Source: Acidipila sp. EB88 (GTDB taxonomy: Bacteria > Acidobacteriota > Terriglobia > Terriglobales > Acidobacteriaceae). From it: a stretch of DNA of 64,000 nt. The notes beneath the pieces are model-generated. The model saw only the letters and a program-made list of their open reading frames with translations. It ran no database searches and was not told the DNA's origin. Where the stretch lies: assembly GCF_003858395.1 (NCBI RefSeq), contig NZ_QWEV01000005.1:4092001-4156000 (forward strand). Direction: 5' to 3'. Shown one piece after another: positions 54,741 through 64,000 of the stretch (its first letter is position 1; the number at the start of each line of letters is the position of its first letter). Made by a program: the position numbers and the translations under genes.

Positions 54741-56024
54741 TTGGAACGAAATCAAACATTGCACCGGCTGGGCGTCGTCGTCGGACTGACCGCCGGTGTC
54801 TGGCTGGGAGCCGCCGAGGCACCGACCAAGCTGGTCGAGGTCGGTCTCTCCCCCTACGCGGTCTCACTGTGCATGGTGGCCGGTGTCTTCCTGGCTCGCT
54901 GGACCCTTCCTACGTTAATCAAAGGCACTTCGTTTGTTGCGAATGATCTTGCCTCGCACAAGCATCTCGTGGTGTGGGCCGTACTTGCGGGCGCGCTGTG
55001 GGCGGTGGCTAACACACTGACGGTGTTTGCGATTCGGGACGTGGGGCTGGTGATCGCATTCCCCTTATGGAATGCGAACTCGCTCATCGGCCTGCTGTGG
55101 GGGCGTGTGCTCTTTCATGAACTCGAGGGCGCGTCGGCCTCGATCCGCACGCGCGTGCTGCTGGGCGCATGCCTGATCGTGGTTGCGGCGGTGCTCCTCG
55201 GCTTCAGCACCATGCCCGACCTTGGCCACGGCAGCCTGCTCGCCACCCATCACGCGGTGGGTGGCATCGCGGCTGCGCTGGGGGCAAGCCTGCTGTGGGG
55301 CACCATGTATGTGCCCTACCGCAAGGCTTACCTGAGCGGCATGAACCCGCTTTCCTTTGTCACGGTGTTTACCTTTGGCGAACTGGCTACCGCGTTCGCC
55401 CTCGCGGCTACCCTGGGCGGCGGAATGCATGCGATAGCAACCCAGCTGCGTCACAGCCAGGGCGTGCTCTTCTGGTTGTGCCTGGGCGGCTTTGTGTGGG
55501 TTGTGGGTGACCTGTTTCAGCAGTTCGCCGCCAAGTACCTTGGCATTGGCCGCGGCATTCCCCTGTCCAACACCAACCAGCTATGGGGGCTTGCCTGGGG
55601 TGCGCTTGTGTTCGGCGAACTGCACCACGCCACGCCCGCGCAGAAGGCCTTGGTGCTCGCGGGCTCCGGCGTCATGATCGCGGGCGCCATCCTTATTGGA
55701 ACCGCACCATCGCAGGAACTCGAGGCGGAAGCGCGCGACCGCGCCATCGAGCGGGAGTGCGATCGGTACGGGCTCAGCCTTGCCGGAACGCAGCACAGTG
55801 CGCATTCACCCGTTGCCGCGGGAGCGCCCTCTACGCAGCGGCGCCGCTGGTGGGACTACGTGATCGTGCTGCTGGCGTGTTCCGTCTTCGTTTACCTTGG
55901 CTTGCATGCCGCAGCCCCCTTGCTGGTGCTGCACCTCGGCTGGATGACAGCTCTGTGCTCGGTGCTTGCCGGGAGCGTGCTATTCGGAGGGTGGCGGCTC
56001 TGGCGGGTCACACGCTTCGTTTAG
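54741..56024 (+). CDS. GRP/RhaT-like sugar transporter (DMT superfamily)
   Basis: A 427-residue membrane protein with ten or more helices. The core resembles glucose/rhamnose permeases: VWLGAAEAPTKLVEVGLSPY, GALWAVANTLTVFAIRDVGLVIAFPLWNANSLIG, LWGTMYVPYRKAYLSGMNP and GIPLSNTNQLWGLAWG. A polar insert (about 330-375) separates the last helix pair, which makes it longer than usual. The start is TTG at 54741 (a second TTG at 54759 is possible). A LacI-type regulator gene follows 77 bases later on the same strand, so it is probably a sugar-inducible uptake pair. Confidence 0.85.
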   Translation: MERNQTLHRLGVVVGLTAGVWLGAAEAPTKLVEVGLSPYAVSLCMVAGVFLARWTLPTLIKGTSFVANDLASHKHLVVWAVLAGALWAVANTLTVFAIRDVGLVIAFPLWNANSLIGLLWGRVLFHELEGASASIRTRVLLGACLIVVAAVLLGFSTMPDLGHGSLLATHHAVGGIAAALGASLLWGTMYVPYRKAYLSGMNPLSFVTVFTFGELATAFALAATLGGGMHAIATQLRHSQGVLFWLCLGGFVWVVGDLFQQFAAKYLGIGRGIPLSNTNQLWGLAWGALVFGELHHATPAQKALVLAGSGVMIAGAILIGTAPSQELEAEARDRAIERECDRYGLSLAGTQHSAHSPVAAGAPSTQRRRWWDYVIVLLACSVFVYLGLHAAAPLLVLHLGWMTALCSVLAGSVLFGGWRLWRVTRFV

Positions 56025-56101
56025 GTTTCCTTTGCGCGCTTCCTCTGGAGTCACGGAGTGCGTGCTTTCACTCCGGGCCTTTGCGAAGGTAGCCTCTCTC
56101 C

Positions 56102-57121
56102 ATGGCAGTCCGACTCAAAGACATAGCGCAGGATCTCGGCGTCTCGACCATCACCGTCTCCAAGGTGCTGCGCGGCGGCACCGACATCAGCGAGGCGACG
56201 CGGGAGCGTGTGCTGCGGCGCGTGCAGGAGCTGAACTACCGGCCCAACATGCTGGCGCGCGGGCTGGCCGGGGGGCCCACCGGCACGATGGGCCTGCTGG
56301 TTCCCGATCTCGTGCAGCCGTTTTTTGCCGAGTTCGCTAAGGCGCTCAGTTCCCTGCTGCGCGAGCATGACCTGGCCTTGATTCTTGCTTCCTCTGAAGA
56401 AGATCCCGCAATTGAAGAGCGTGAGATCCGCGCCCTGGTGCATCGCGGAGTCGACGTGCTGCTGCTCGCTTCCTGCCGGGAGAGCCTCCTGGATCTGCCA
56501 GCCCTGGGCGTAGCTCCGACACCCTGCGTGCTCTTCGATCGCAGCTTCCGCGGCGTCGATGCTGCCTTTGTAGGGCTCGATGAGGTTGAAGTTGGCCGGC
56601 TCGCGACGAACCACCTGTTGGAGCAGGGCTGCACACGCGTCGCCCACATCGGCGGCAAGGCTACCAGCCCGGCGGTGGGTCGGCTCGAGGGCTATTGCCA
56701 GGCGGTCCGACAGCATGGCCTCGTTCTTCCCGCGGCGTACGTACACAGCTGCGGCCACGTGGAGGAAGGCGGCTTCGACACGGGCTTCGAAGCCATGCAG
56801 GCGCTGCTCGCGCTGCCGGTGCCGCCCGATGCAGTCTTCTGCTACAACGACATGACTGCCGTTGGAGCAATGGAGGCCGTGCTCCGTGCCGGTCTTCGCG
56901 TCCCCGAAGATGTCGCCGTCGTGGGCTGCGGCAACTTCCGCTTTGCCGAGTACCTCCGGAGGCCGCTTTCCTCGATCGATCAGAACGTGGCTGAGCTTGG
57001 TCGCATTGCCGGCACGATGGCGCTCGCGCTTGCGGTCGATGCACAGGCGCCCGCACGGCAGGTACTGCTCCAGCCTCGCCTGATTGCGCGAGCCTCCAGC
57101 CTGCGCCGCGAGCGCGGCTGA
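56102..57121 (+). CDS. LacI-family transcriptional regulator
   Basis: A 339-residue repressor. The N-terminal HTH (VRLKDIAQDLGVSTITVSKVL) and hinge (RPNMLARGLAG) are followed by a periplasmic-binding-protein-like effector domain (about 60-335) with VFCYNDMTAVGAMEAV and EDVAVVGCGNF. It should bind an operator as a dimer and respond to a sugar. Placement directly after the sugar transporter suggests that it controls that gene. I did not identify a clear operator. Confidence 0.92.
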   Translation: MAVRLKDIAQDLGVSTITVSKVLRGGTDISEATRERVLRRVQELNYRPNMLARGLAGGPTGTMGLLVPDLVQPFFAEFAKALSSLLREHDLALILASSEEDPAIEEREIRALVHRGVDVLLLASCRESLLDLPALGVAPTPCVLFDRSFRGVDAAFVGLDEVEVGRLATNHLLEQGCTRVAHIGGKATSPAVGRLEGYCQAVRQHGLVLPAAYVHSCGHVEEGGFDTGFEAMQALLALPVPPDAVFCYNDMTAVGAMEAVLRAGLRVPEDVAVVGCGNFRFAEYLRRPLSSIDQNVAELGRIAGTMALALAVDAQAPARQVLLQPRLIARASSLRRERG

Positions 57122-57163
57122 GATAGCCGCGCACGCGTTTGGCGCACCCTCGTGCTGGCCGCT

Positions 57164-58654
57164 CTACAGCTTCGGCAGCTGCGTAGTATCCCAGCCGCCG
57201 CCGACTGCCTTGACCAGCAGCACGCTTGCCTCGAGTCTTCTGCGCATGATGTCGATGTCGTTGCGCTCATTGTTCAACGCGGCTGTTTGCGAGGTCACCA
57301 CCTGCAGGAAGGTATCGACACCGCCCTCGTAGCGGATGTTGAAGAGATCGAGCGACTGCTCAGCGCTCGCCGTGGTTTCATGCTGCTGTTTCGCTTCCAC
57401 TTCCAGGATGCGCAAGGCGGCGAGATTATCTTCGACCTGCTGAAATGCAGACAGGGTCGTCTGCCGGTAGTTCGCGACCTGCACATCGTAGTCTGCGGAG
57501 GCCGTGTTGATCGTGGCCCTGCGGCGCCCGGCATCGTAGAGCGTTTCAGACAGGGTTGAACCCACCGCGAAGAAGCGACTGGGCCAGGTGAACCAGTTCA
57601 CGATGGAGTTACCAAGGAAGCCGCCCTGCGCACTGATCGAGAGCGTCGGGTAAAAAGCAGCCTGCGCGATGCCGATCTGCTCGTTTGCGGAAGCCATGCG
57701 GCGCTCGCTTGCTGCAATGTCGGGTCGGCGCTGCAGCAGTTGCGCGGGCAGCAGCCCGGGGATCGCCGGCATGGTGGGGGGCTGCAGATTGATCGGCAAA
57801 GGAGGGATAGTGAGCGCGGCAGGCGGCTGCCCGGTTAACACCGCAATGGCGTGTTCATCCGCCGTGCGCTCCACACCCAGGTCTGTCGAAAGCACGCGCG
57901 CCGAGTCCAACTGGGTGCGTGCCTGCGTTACGTCGGACATGGGTGCGGCTCCGCCATCGAAGCGCTCCTTGGTGAGGTCGTATGCCTGCTGGTAGGCGCT
58001 GATCGTGTCGCGCACCAATTTGAGCTGCGCATCAGTCGAACGCAGATCGAAGTAGTCGATCGCTAGCTCGGCATGGAGGCTCAGGCGGGCGTTTTCGAGA
58101 TCCGCCGCAGCCGCCTGTCCCTGCTCGCGCGCGCTGGCTACACCCCGCCGGATGCGGCCCCAGAGGTCCACTTCGTAGCTCAGGTCGAATGGAAGTTGAA
58201 AGCTGCCTTCGCCGTTATTCGCAAGCGTGTTGTTGAAGTACGGCTGGTTTGCGGAGTCGCGCACGGCGCCGGCTGCAGGAGCCACGCCGATAGTCGGCGC
58301 ATAGTTGGCGCGATTGTAAGCAACCTGGAACCGTGCCGCGCGAAAGTTTGCCTCGGAGGCTTTCAGCGTCTGGTTGGCAGTATCGATCTGCACCTCAAGC
58401 GCGTCCAGTTGTGGGTCGCGATACAAGGTCCACCAGTTTCCCTTGAGAGCTGCATCCTGCGGCTGGCCGGTAGTCCAGCCATCGCCCGGCACCGGTTCTG
58501 CATGGGGCTGCTCCTTGAAAGCTGGTGCAATGGGCGTGCCGGGCGTCTTATAGTTCGGGCCGACCATGCAGCCGGAAAGGCTGCCAGCCACGCACGTCGC
58601 GGCAGCAGCCGCAAGAAGTTTCAACCGCAATGGTTGTGTGGAAGAAGTCTTCAC
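57164..58654 (-). CDS. Outer-membrane efflux lipoprotein (NodT/OprM family)
   Basis: A 496-residue protein. The signal ends in the lipobox LSGC (residue 29), then VGPNYKTP, a typical NodT/OprM opening. Two OEP repeats follow (NWWTLYRDPQLDALEVQ, RPDIAASERRMASANEQIG). It forms the trimeric exit duct for the RND pump. It is last in the operon; its ATG overlaps the adaptor stop by four bases. Confidence 0.94.
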   Translation of the reverse strand: MKTSSTQPLRLKLLAAAAATCVAGSLSGCMVGPNYKTPGTPIAPAFKEQPHAEPVPGDGWTTGQPQDAALKGNWWTLYRDPQLDALEVQIDTANQTLKASEANFRAARFQVAYNRANYAPTIGVAPAAGAVRDSANQPYFNNTLANNGEGSFQLPFDLSYEVDLWGRIRRGVASAREQGQAAAADLENARLSLHAELAIDYFDLRSTDAQLKLVRDTISAYQQAYDLTKERFDGGAAPMSDVTQARTQLDSARVLSTDLGVERTADEHAIAVLTGQPPAALTIPPLPINLQPPTMPAIPGLLPAQLLQRRPDIAASERRMASANEQIGIAQAAFYPTLSISAQGGFLGNSIVNWFTWPSRFFAVGSTLSETLYDAGRRRATINTASADYDVQVANYRQTTLSAFQQVEDNLAALRILEVEAKQQHETTASAEQSLDLFNIRYEGGVDTFLQVVTSQTAALNNERNDIDIMRRRLEASVLLVKAVGGGWDTTQLPKL

Positions 58655-60018
58655 TGCGCAGCCTTCTTGTCTCCCGCGTTCGAGCTTTCTGCTGTGCTCC
58701 CGGTTACGCGCGGGCTGTCCACCCGAACCATGTCCCCGCTTTCCAGCGAGTCGCTCGGATCCACAACGATTTCGTCGGTGGCCTTGAGTCCTTCGGTGAT
58801 CTCGACCGTGGCTCCGAAATCATGCCCAATCTTCACACTGCGAAGACTCACGCGACCATTCTCCACCACGCCTACCTGCATACCCTTGCTTCGGAACAGC
58901 AGTGTGTTGGCCGGCACGCGCAGCGCCTGCAGTTCCGCAGGCAGCGCAAAGTGCACAAACGCGTACGCACCCGGCAACAGCTTGCCCGTGGTGTTGTCGA
59001 CATCCACTTCAACATTGAGCGTGCGCGACAGGGGATCCACAGCGCGCGAGGTCCGGGCGAGTGTGCCATAGAAATGCTCGTTGGGGAACGCATCGAGCGT
59101 GATCGGTACGCGCGCTCCATCATGCACGGCGCTCTGGTATACCTCGGGCACCGGCACAAACACGCGCAGGCGATCGCTCGCGGCGAGATGGAACAATTCC
59201 TTTTGGGTCGTGTTCTGCCCGGCTTCAATCAGCGAGCCGGTGTCTACATTGCGCGCCGTGATCACGCCGGAGAACGGTGCATATACCCGCTCGAAGTTCT
59301 GCAGTTGCTGTGTCCGTTTGAGGTTGGCCTGTTGTGCCGAGAGCGCCGACTGTGCCGCGGTGACGTTGCTTTCGTTCTGGTCTGCTTCCTGCCGCGAAAC
59401 CGCGTTCTTTTGCAGCAGCTTCTGCCAGCGGGCAGACGTTGTCTGCGCGATCTGCAGGTTCGACTCGGCCGTCTTCACATCGGCTTCCGCCTGGCTCACC
59501 TGCTGATCGAGTTCAGGCGTTTCGATGACTGCGAGCAATGCACCCTTCTGCACCCGCGTCCCGATATCGAAGTACCAGTGACGCAGGTAGCCGCTTGTGC
59601 GCGCGTAGATCGGCGTATCCACAAAAGCCGTGACGTTAGCAGGCAGCACAACCTCGGCTGCGTCCGTGGCGCCGGCGGAGGGATGCGTCACCATCACCAC
59701 GGGGGTGGCTCCAGCGTCGGTGCTGGTCTTGAGAGCGTCTTCGTTTTTATGCCGGCTGTGGATTCCCGCGTAGATGAGCACGGCCACTATTGCGACGACG
59801 ATGAGCCCGAGCCATAGACCTCCACGGCCACGACTCACCGGGGGAACGGGCGAGTCATCTTCCCTGATCGCGCCCAGGGGGCCTTCTGCATGCCCGCTCG
59901 CGTGCGCATGCGTCGGGCGGGGATCACGATCATCCGATATGGCCGGCAGCTGCTCGGTCCCGATATCGCGCATGCCTTCTTCCGCAGTGATGTTGCGATG
60001 GGTGGGGCGATCCTGCAT
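58651..60018 (-). CDS. RND periplasmic adaptor (membrane-fusion protein)
   Basis: A 455-residue adaptor. An unusually long polar cytoplasmic N-terminus (about 70 residues) precedes one membrane helix (LWLGLIVVAIVAVLIYAGI). Then come a lipoyl half, a coiled-coil hairpin (LDQQVSQAEADVKTAESNLQI), the second half (VYAPFSGVITARNVDTG) and beta-barrel domains. The start at 60018 has AGAGGA six bases upstream. It lies 14 bases after the RND stop and links the pump to the outer-membrane duct. Confidence 0.93.
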   Translation of the reverse strand: MQDRPTHRNITAEEGMRDIGTEQLPAISDDRDPRPTHAHASGHAEGPLGAIREDDSPVPPVSRGRGGLWLGLIVVAIVAVLIYAGIHSRHKNEDALKTSTDAGATPVVMVTHPSAGATDAAEVVLPANVTAFVDTPIYARTSGYLRHWYFDIGTRVQKGALLAVIETPELDQQVSQAEADVKTAESNLQIAQTTSARWQKLLQKNAVSRQEADQNESNVTAAQSALSAQQANLKRTQQLQNFERVYAPFSGVITARNVDTGSLIEAGQNTTQKELFHLAASDRLRVFVPVPEVYQSAVHDGARVPITLDAFPNEHFYGTLARTSRAVDPLSRTLNVEVDVDNTTGKLLPGAYAFVHFALPAELQALRVPANTLLFRSKGMQVGVVENGRVSLRSVKIGHDFGATVEITEGLKATDEIVVDPSDSLESGDMVRVDSPRVTGSTAESSNAGDKKAAQ

Positions 60019-60032
60019 CAAGCTTCCTCTTT

Positions 60033-63000
60033 TCAGGCGTGCATTGCTGCTTTAGCATCGCGCCTTGCGTGCGCGCGGCTATGCAGCAGTCCAAACACAG
60101 AAGGAACAAAAGTAAGGGTGGCGATGGTGGCAAAGGACAAGCCGCCGATCACTGCGCGGCCAAGCGGCGCATTCTGCTCGCCGCCGTCTCCCAGGCCAAG
60201 CGCCATGGGGATCATGCCGATGATCATCGCCAGCGCCGTCATGCAGACGGGACGGAAGCGGGTGGCTCCGGCTTCGACTGCGGCACGAATCGGCTCTCCG
60301 TGCTCCGCCAGTCGGATCTTGGCAAACGACACCACCAGGATCGAGTTCGCCGTGGCCACACCCATGCACATGATCGCGCCCATCAGCGCGGGAACGCTGA
60401 GCGTCGTGCGCGTCAAAAACAGGAAGAACACGATGCCGGCCAACGCCGCAGGCAGTGCTGTCACGATGATGAATGGATCAAGCCAGCTTTGGAAGTTCAC
60501 CACGATGAGCATGTACACGAGCAGAATTGCGAACACCAGGCCAGCCAGCAACGCGACGTATGCGCTCTGCATGGTCTTGAGCTGGCCCAGCAGAGAGATA
60601 AAAGTGCCGCGCGGCAGATGCTGGCTGTTATGATCCACGATCTTCTGCACGTCCGCGCCGACCGCACCCAGGTCGCGACCCTGCACTGCTCCGTAAATGT
60701 CGATCGTGCGACGAATGTTGTAGTGCGAAACGATCGCCATCTCTGTCTCGCGATGGATTGATGTCACATTTCCCAGGATCGCGTTGGCGCCCGTCACTGT
60801 GGAATGAATAGGCAGGTTCTGCAGATCCTGCAGCGACTCCTCCGAGTACTGCGGCGTCTGTGCCACCAGGCTGTAGTTCACACCGTTCTTGGGGTCGAGA
60901 TAGAACATCGGGTTGATCTGGAAGGATCCGCTGAGGCTGTTGGTCAGGCTCTGCGCAACGTCGCGCGCGGTGAAGCCACCCTGCGAGGCCTTGGTGCGAT
61001 CGATCGCCACGTGCAGCACCGGGTAATTAAGCGGCTGCTGCACCCGCACATCGGTGAGGCCCGGGACCTGTCGAAGCTCCTTCAGCATGGTGTCTGCGAT
61101 TTCCTTGCTCTTGTACACGTCGCTTCCCTGGATCTGCACGTCAATCGGCGCAGGCAGGCCGAAGTTCAGGATCTGGGTCGTGATGTCAGCCGGCAGGAAG
61201 TAGAAGATATCGCCCGCAAACTGCTGCGGCAACGTAGCGCGCAGCTGGCGGATGTACTCCGCAGTGGGGTGGTGGTCTTCCTTGAGACTCACAATGATGT
61301 CCGCGTCGCTCGCGCCCACCAAGCCTGAGGTTGCATGCATCGTGTTGAAACCGCTGTACGGCAGGCCAATGTTGTCAAGAATGTTGTCGAGTTCGCTCGC
61401 CGGGATGGTACGGCGGATCTGCGCCTCCACCAGGTCGCAGAGCTTGGCCGTTTCCTCGATGCGCAGCCCGGTCTTGCCGCGCACATGCAGGATGAACTCA
61501 CCCGCGTCGGTGCTCGGGAAGAAGTCGCGCCCCAGGAACGGCACCAGCAGAAACACGCACAGTGCTGCGAGCAGGAACGAAGGAATGAAGACCTTGCGGT
61601 GATGCACCAGCGACGTGAGCAGTGACTGGTAGCGGGCCCGGACCCACTCGAAGCCGCGCTCGAAGCCCTGCTGAAACTGCACCAGCGGGTTACGCGAAGG
61701 CCTGCCCTTCTCATGTACGTGCAACAGGTACATGGCGAGGGTTGGCACGAGCGTACGCGAGAGGATGTACGAAGCAAGCATTGCGAACACGACTGCTTCG
61801 GCCAGGGGAACGAACAGGTACTTGGAGACGCCGCTGAGAAAAAACATCGGCAGAAACACGATGCAGATACAGAGCGTAGACACGAGAGCAGGCACCGCGA
61901 TCTGACCGGCACCATCCAGAATCGCCTCACGCAGAGGATAACCCTCTTCCATAAAGCGCTCGATGTTCTCGATCGTTACGGTCGCATCGTCCACCAGGAT
62001 GCCGACCGCAAGAGCGAGACCCCCCAGGGTCATAGTGTTGATGGTCTGCCCGATCAGGCTGAGCACGATGATCGACGAAAGAATCGACAGCGGGATCGAG
62101 ACTGCGATGATGAGCGTGGAGCGCCACGAACCCAGGAAGAGCAGGATCATCAGGCCGGTAAGCGCCGCGGCGATGATTGCTTCGCGAATCACTCCCTGCA
62201 CGGCAGCGCGCACAAACACTGACTGGTCAGCCAGAGGGGAGATCTTTAACTCCGGAGGCACCAGGGTCGCAACTCGCGGAAGCAGGTTGCGCACGCCGGA
62301 TACAACGGAGAGTGTCGATGAATCCCCGTTCTTCAACACGCTGATCAACACACCGCGCCGCCCGTCCTTGCGCACCACGTTGGTCTGGAATGCGTCGCCG
62401 TTGCTAACGGTAGACACATCGCGCACGTACACGGTGCTGCCACTCACCTGCTTGATCGGAATATCCGAAATCTCTCCGACTGTTTCGGGCGAGGCATTGG
62501 TGGTGACGTCATACTCGCGCGCACCGATCTTGGTCGTACCGGAGGGCAGCACCAAATCCCCAGAGAGCAGCGCATTCAGCAGGTCGTTTGGCGAAACGCC
62601 CTTGGCCTGCATGAGCTGCGGCTGCATGCTCACGGTCATCTGCCGCTGCTTGCCGCCGTAGGTGAGCGGGATCACCGCTCCGGGCACGGTCGTGAGCTGG
62701 GGCCGGATGTAGTTCGTCGCGTAGTCGTTCAACTGGGACTCTGAGAGTCCTTCGCCCGAGATACCAAGCTGCAGAATGGGCACGCTCGATGCTGAAAAGT
62801 TGATGATCTCAGGGGGCAGCGTTCCGGGAGGAAGCTGCTTCAGCAGGTACTGCGAAGCTGCGGTGACCTGCGCGTTTGCCGTGTCCAGGCTCGCCCCCGG
62901 CTGCAGAAATACTTTCACAACAACCTGTCCGTTGTAGGTCGTGGACTCGATATGCTCGATGTTGTCGACGAGGGTGGTAAGTGCCTTCTCATACGGGCTG

Positions 63001-63191
63001 GTGATGCGGCCTTCGAAATCTTCAGCCGCCAGACCTGTGTACGTAAAATTCACCGCAACGACCGGGATGTTGATCGACGGGAAGATGTCGGTCGGCGTCC
63101 GCAGAATGATCACAGGGCTCAGGATCAGGATCAGCAGCGCGAGGATGATAAACGTGTACGGCCGATCCAGCGCGACCTTGACGATCCACAT
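60033..63191 (-). CDS. RND multidrug efflux pump (HAE family)
   Basis: A 1052-residue inner-membrane pump, normal length for AcrB-type proteins, with twelve helices in two halves and two large periplasmic loops. The proton-relay pair lies in GILVDDATV (helix 4). The first helix starts DRPYTFIILALLILI, and DIFPSINIPVV follows. It exports drugs, solvents or metabolites by proton motive force with the adaptor and NodT-type duct encoded downstream. It is divergent from a LysR regulator gene across 129 bases, which probably controls it. Confidence 0.95.
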   Translation of the reverse strand: MWIVKVALDRPYTFIILALLILILSPVIILRTPTDIFPSINIPVVAVNFTYTGLAAEDFEGRITSPYEKALTTLVDNIEHIESTTYNGQVVVKVFLQPGASLDTANAQVTAASQYLLKQLPPGTLPPEIINFSASSVPILQLGISGEGLSESQLNDYATNYIRPQLTTVPGAVIPLTYGGKQRQMTVSMQPQLMQAKGVSPNDLLNALLSGDLVLPSGTTKIGAREYDVTTNASPETVGEISDIPIKQVSGSTVYVRDVSTVSNGDAFQTNVVRKDGRRGVLISVLKNGDSSTLSVVSGVRNLLPRVATLVPPELKISPLADQSVFVRAAVQGVIREAIIAAALTGLMILLFLGSWRSTLIIAVSIPLSILSSIIVLSLIGQTINTMTLGGLALAVGILVDDATVTIENIERFMEEGYPLREAILDGAGQIAVPALVSTLCICIVFLPMFFLSGVSKYLFVPLAEAVVFAMLASYILSRTLVPTLAMYLLHVHEKGRPSRNPLVQFQQGFERGFEWVRARYQSLLTSLVHHRKVFIPSFLLAALCVFLLVPFLGRDFFPSTDAGEFILHVRGKTGLRIEETAKLCDLVEAQIRRTIPASELDNILDNIGLPYSGFNTMHATSGLVGASDADIIVSLKEDHHPTAEYIRQLRATLPQQFAGDIFYFLPADITTQILNFGLPAPIDVQIQGSDVYKSKEIADTMLKELRQVPGLTDVRVQQPLNYPVLHVAIDRTKASQGGFTARDVAQSLTNSLSGSFQINPMFYLDPKNGVNYSLVAQTPQYSEESLQDLQNLPIHSTVTGANAILGNVTSIHRETEMAIVSHYNIRRTIDIYGAVQGRDLGAVGADVQKIVDHNSQHLPRGTFISLLGQLKTMQSAYVALLAGLVFAILLVYMLIVVNFQSWLDPFIIVTALPAALAGIVFFLFLTRTTLSVPALMGAIMCMGVATANSILVVSFAKIRLAEHGEPIRAAVEAGATRFRPVCMTALAMIIGMIPMALGLGDGGEQNAPLGRAVIGGLSFATIATLTFVPSVFGLLHSRAHARRDAKAAMHA

Positions 63192-63294
63192 GAGCGCACA
63201 ACTCTTTCTGCACCGCTCCCGGGGGTCGCGGGTACGACTTTAAGTTTGCTCCTTCGCCTTTACTCTTGCCAAACAGTTTATTCCGAGCGAATCC

Positions 63295-63309
63295 ATCGGT
63301 ATTACCGAT
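63295..63309. promoter_or_regulatory. LysR-type operator in the RND/LysR divergent region
   Basis: ATCGGTA-T-TACCGAT is a perfect 7-base inverted repeat and fits the T-N11-A rule for LysR-family binding (T at 63296, A at 63308). It lies 11 bases before the LysR ATG, a position suited to autorepression and control of the divergent RND operon. Confidence 0.6.
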
Positions 63310-63320
63310 AGACTGCACCC

Positions 63321-64000
63321 ATGGAACTGCGGCACATGCGATATTTCAAGGCGGTAGCCGAGGAGAATGGCTTCGCCCGTGCAGCGGCACTGCTCAATGT
63401 CTCGCAGTCGGCCATCAGCGAACAGATGCGAGACCTTGAGCAGGAGCTAGGTTTGCCCCTGTTCGACCGGCGAGAACATCGCGCCCGTTTGAATGCTCAT
63501 GGAGAGGTGTTCCTGGTCGAGGTGAAGCGAACACTGGCTGCCGCGGCAGAGGCCGTCGCGGCCGTGCGCCGCTCGGCTTCCGGCGAAGTGGGCACCCTCA
63601 AGATCGGGTTTTTCGTGGGCGGTACCGATGCGCTCTTTCCCGCCCTCATCCGGCGCTTTCGCGCGCAGTCTCCGGGTGTGCGGGTGTCACTGCTCGAGAT
63701 GGGGCCGGTGCAGCAACAGGAAGCCTTACTGGCGGGCACCATCGATATCGGGTTTACACGGATCGTGCAATCGCCAGCCAGTGGCGAGCTCAGTTGGGAG
63801 CGCCTCTACGTGGAGCCTCTGGTGGTCGCGCTTCCCAAAGGCCACGCACTTGCCGGCTCGCCCGTGGACATAAGCAGCCTGGCAGCGGAGCCGTTTGTGA
63901 TCACGCACCGGGAGACTTCGCCCGCGCTGTTCGACAAGGTCATCGCACTTTGCCGTGCAGCCGGTTTCTCTCCAAAGATCGCTGCAACCGCAGCGGTGGC
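63321..64000 (+). CDS. LysR-family regulator (cut by the window end)
   Basis: The first 226 residues are visible, and the reading frame stays open to base 64000. The N-terminal winged HTH reads MELRHMRYFKAVAEENGF then AAALLNVSQSAISEQMRDLE. A linker helix and the first effector subdomain follow (GTLKIGFFVGG, EALLAGTIDIGFTR). The missing C-terminus would be about 70-80 residues by family length. It is divergent from the RND operon and probably regulates it through the palindrome at 63295-63309. Confidence 0.93.
   Translation, partial: MELRHMRYFKAVAEENGFARAAALLNVSQSAISEQMRDLEQELGLPLFDRREHRARLNAHGEVFLVEVKRTLAAAAEAVAAVRRSASGEVGTLKIGFFVGGTDALFPALIRRFRAQSPGVRVSLLEMGPVQQQEALLAGTIDIGFTRIVQSPASGELSWERLYVEPLVVALPKGHALAGSPVDISSLAAEPFVITHRETSPALFDKVIALCRAAGFSPKIAATAAV

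Overview
This window is a high-GC bacterial chromosome segment that most probably comes from an Acidobacteriota (Terriglobia/Acidobacteriaceae-type) genome. That placement is an inference from gene content. It contains an ADOP-type 'acidobacterial duplicated orphan permease', an Acidobacteria-style small helix-turn-helix protein, HAF-repeat and TonB-dependent secreted or outer-membrane proteins, a GH127 hydrolase and a DUF4142 protein. There is one tRNA (Asp, GTC). I see no CRISPR array, rRNA, insertion sequence or prophage.

Layout. 0-3.4 kb: a small HTH protein, then an SGNH hydrolase and a membrane acyltransferase that look like a surface-glycan acylation pair. 3.9-13.5 kb: a six-gene minus-strand operon running membrane-fusion protein, ABC ATPase, ADOP permease, TolC-like outer-membrane factor, sigma-54-type response regulator and NtrY-like kinase. 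This is a MacAB-TolC-like exporter with its own regulators. 13.9-24.8 kb: Tat-exported GH127 hydrolase, TonB-dependent receptor, HAF-repeat protein and a 1225-residue propeller/lectin/CBM secreted protein, suggesting polysaccharide capture at the surface. 25-30.3 kb: a SnoaL-like protein, a periplasm-sensing diguanylate cyclase, a second acyltransferase, a gene-empty stretch and tRNA-Asp. 30.5-33.6 kb: a decayed basic-protein ORF, a CDGSH iron-sulfur protein, a metallo-beta-lactamase-fold hydrolase and a sugar porter.

33.7-36.4 kb holds a two-gene DNA-repair-like unit: a radical SAM protein with a helix-hairpin-helix tail, overlapping by four bases a DUF4130-UdgX fusion. The fusion has the KRRIH loop that cross-links uracil-DNA in characterised UdgX. 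The chemistry of this radical SAM partner is not established, so this is the best candidate for an undescribed system. 36.5-42.2 kb: LemA/TPM pair, DUF4142, an S9 oligopeptidase and a secreted protein of unknown function. 42.2-50 kb: thiC, then cytochrome c maturation genes (ccmE with a CxxxY instead of HxxxY motif, ccmA, ybaK, ccmB, ccmC, ccmD-like) and aroF. No ccmF, ccmG or ccmH lies in the window. 50-64 kb: YVTN-propeller lipoprotein, YihY/BrkB membrane protein, Ada, small proteins, a sugar-transporter/LacI pair, and an RND efflux operon (RND, MFP, NodT-type OMF) divergent from a LysR regulator that is cut by the window end.

Many long antisense frames exist because of the high GC content. 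They were judged to be shadows and left out. All functional names come from motif reading without database searches.
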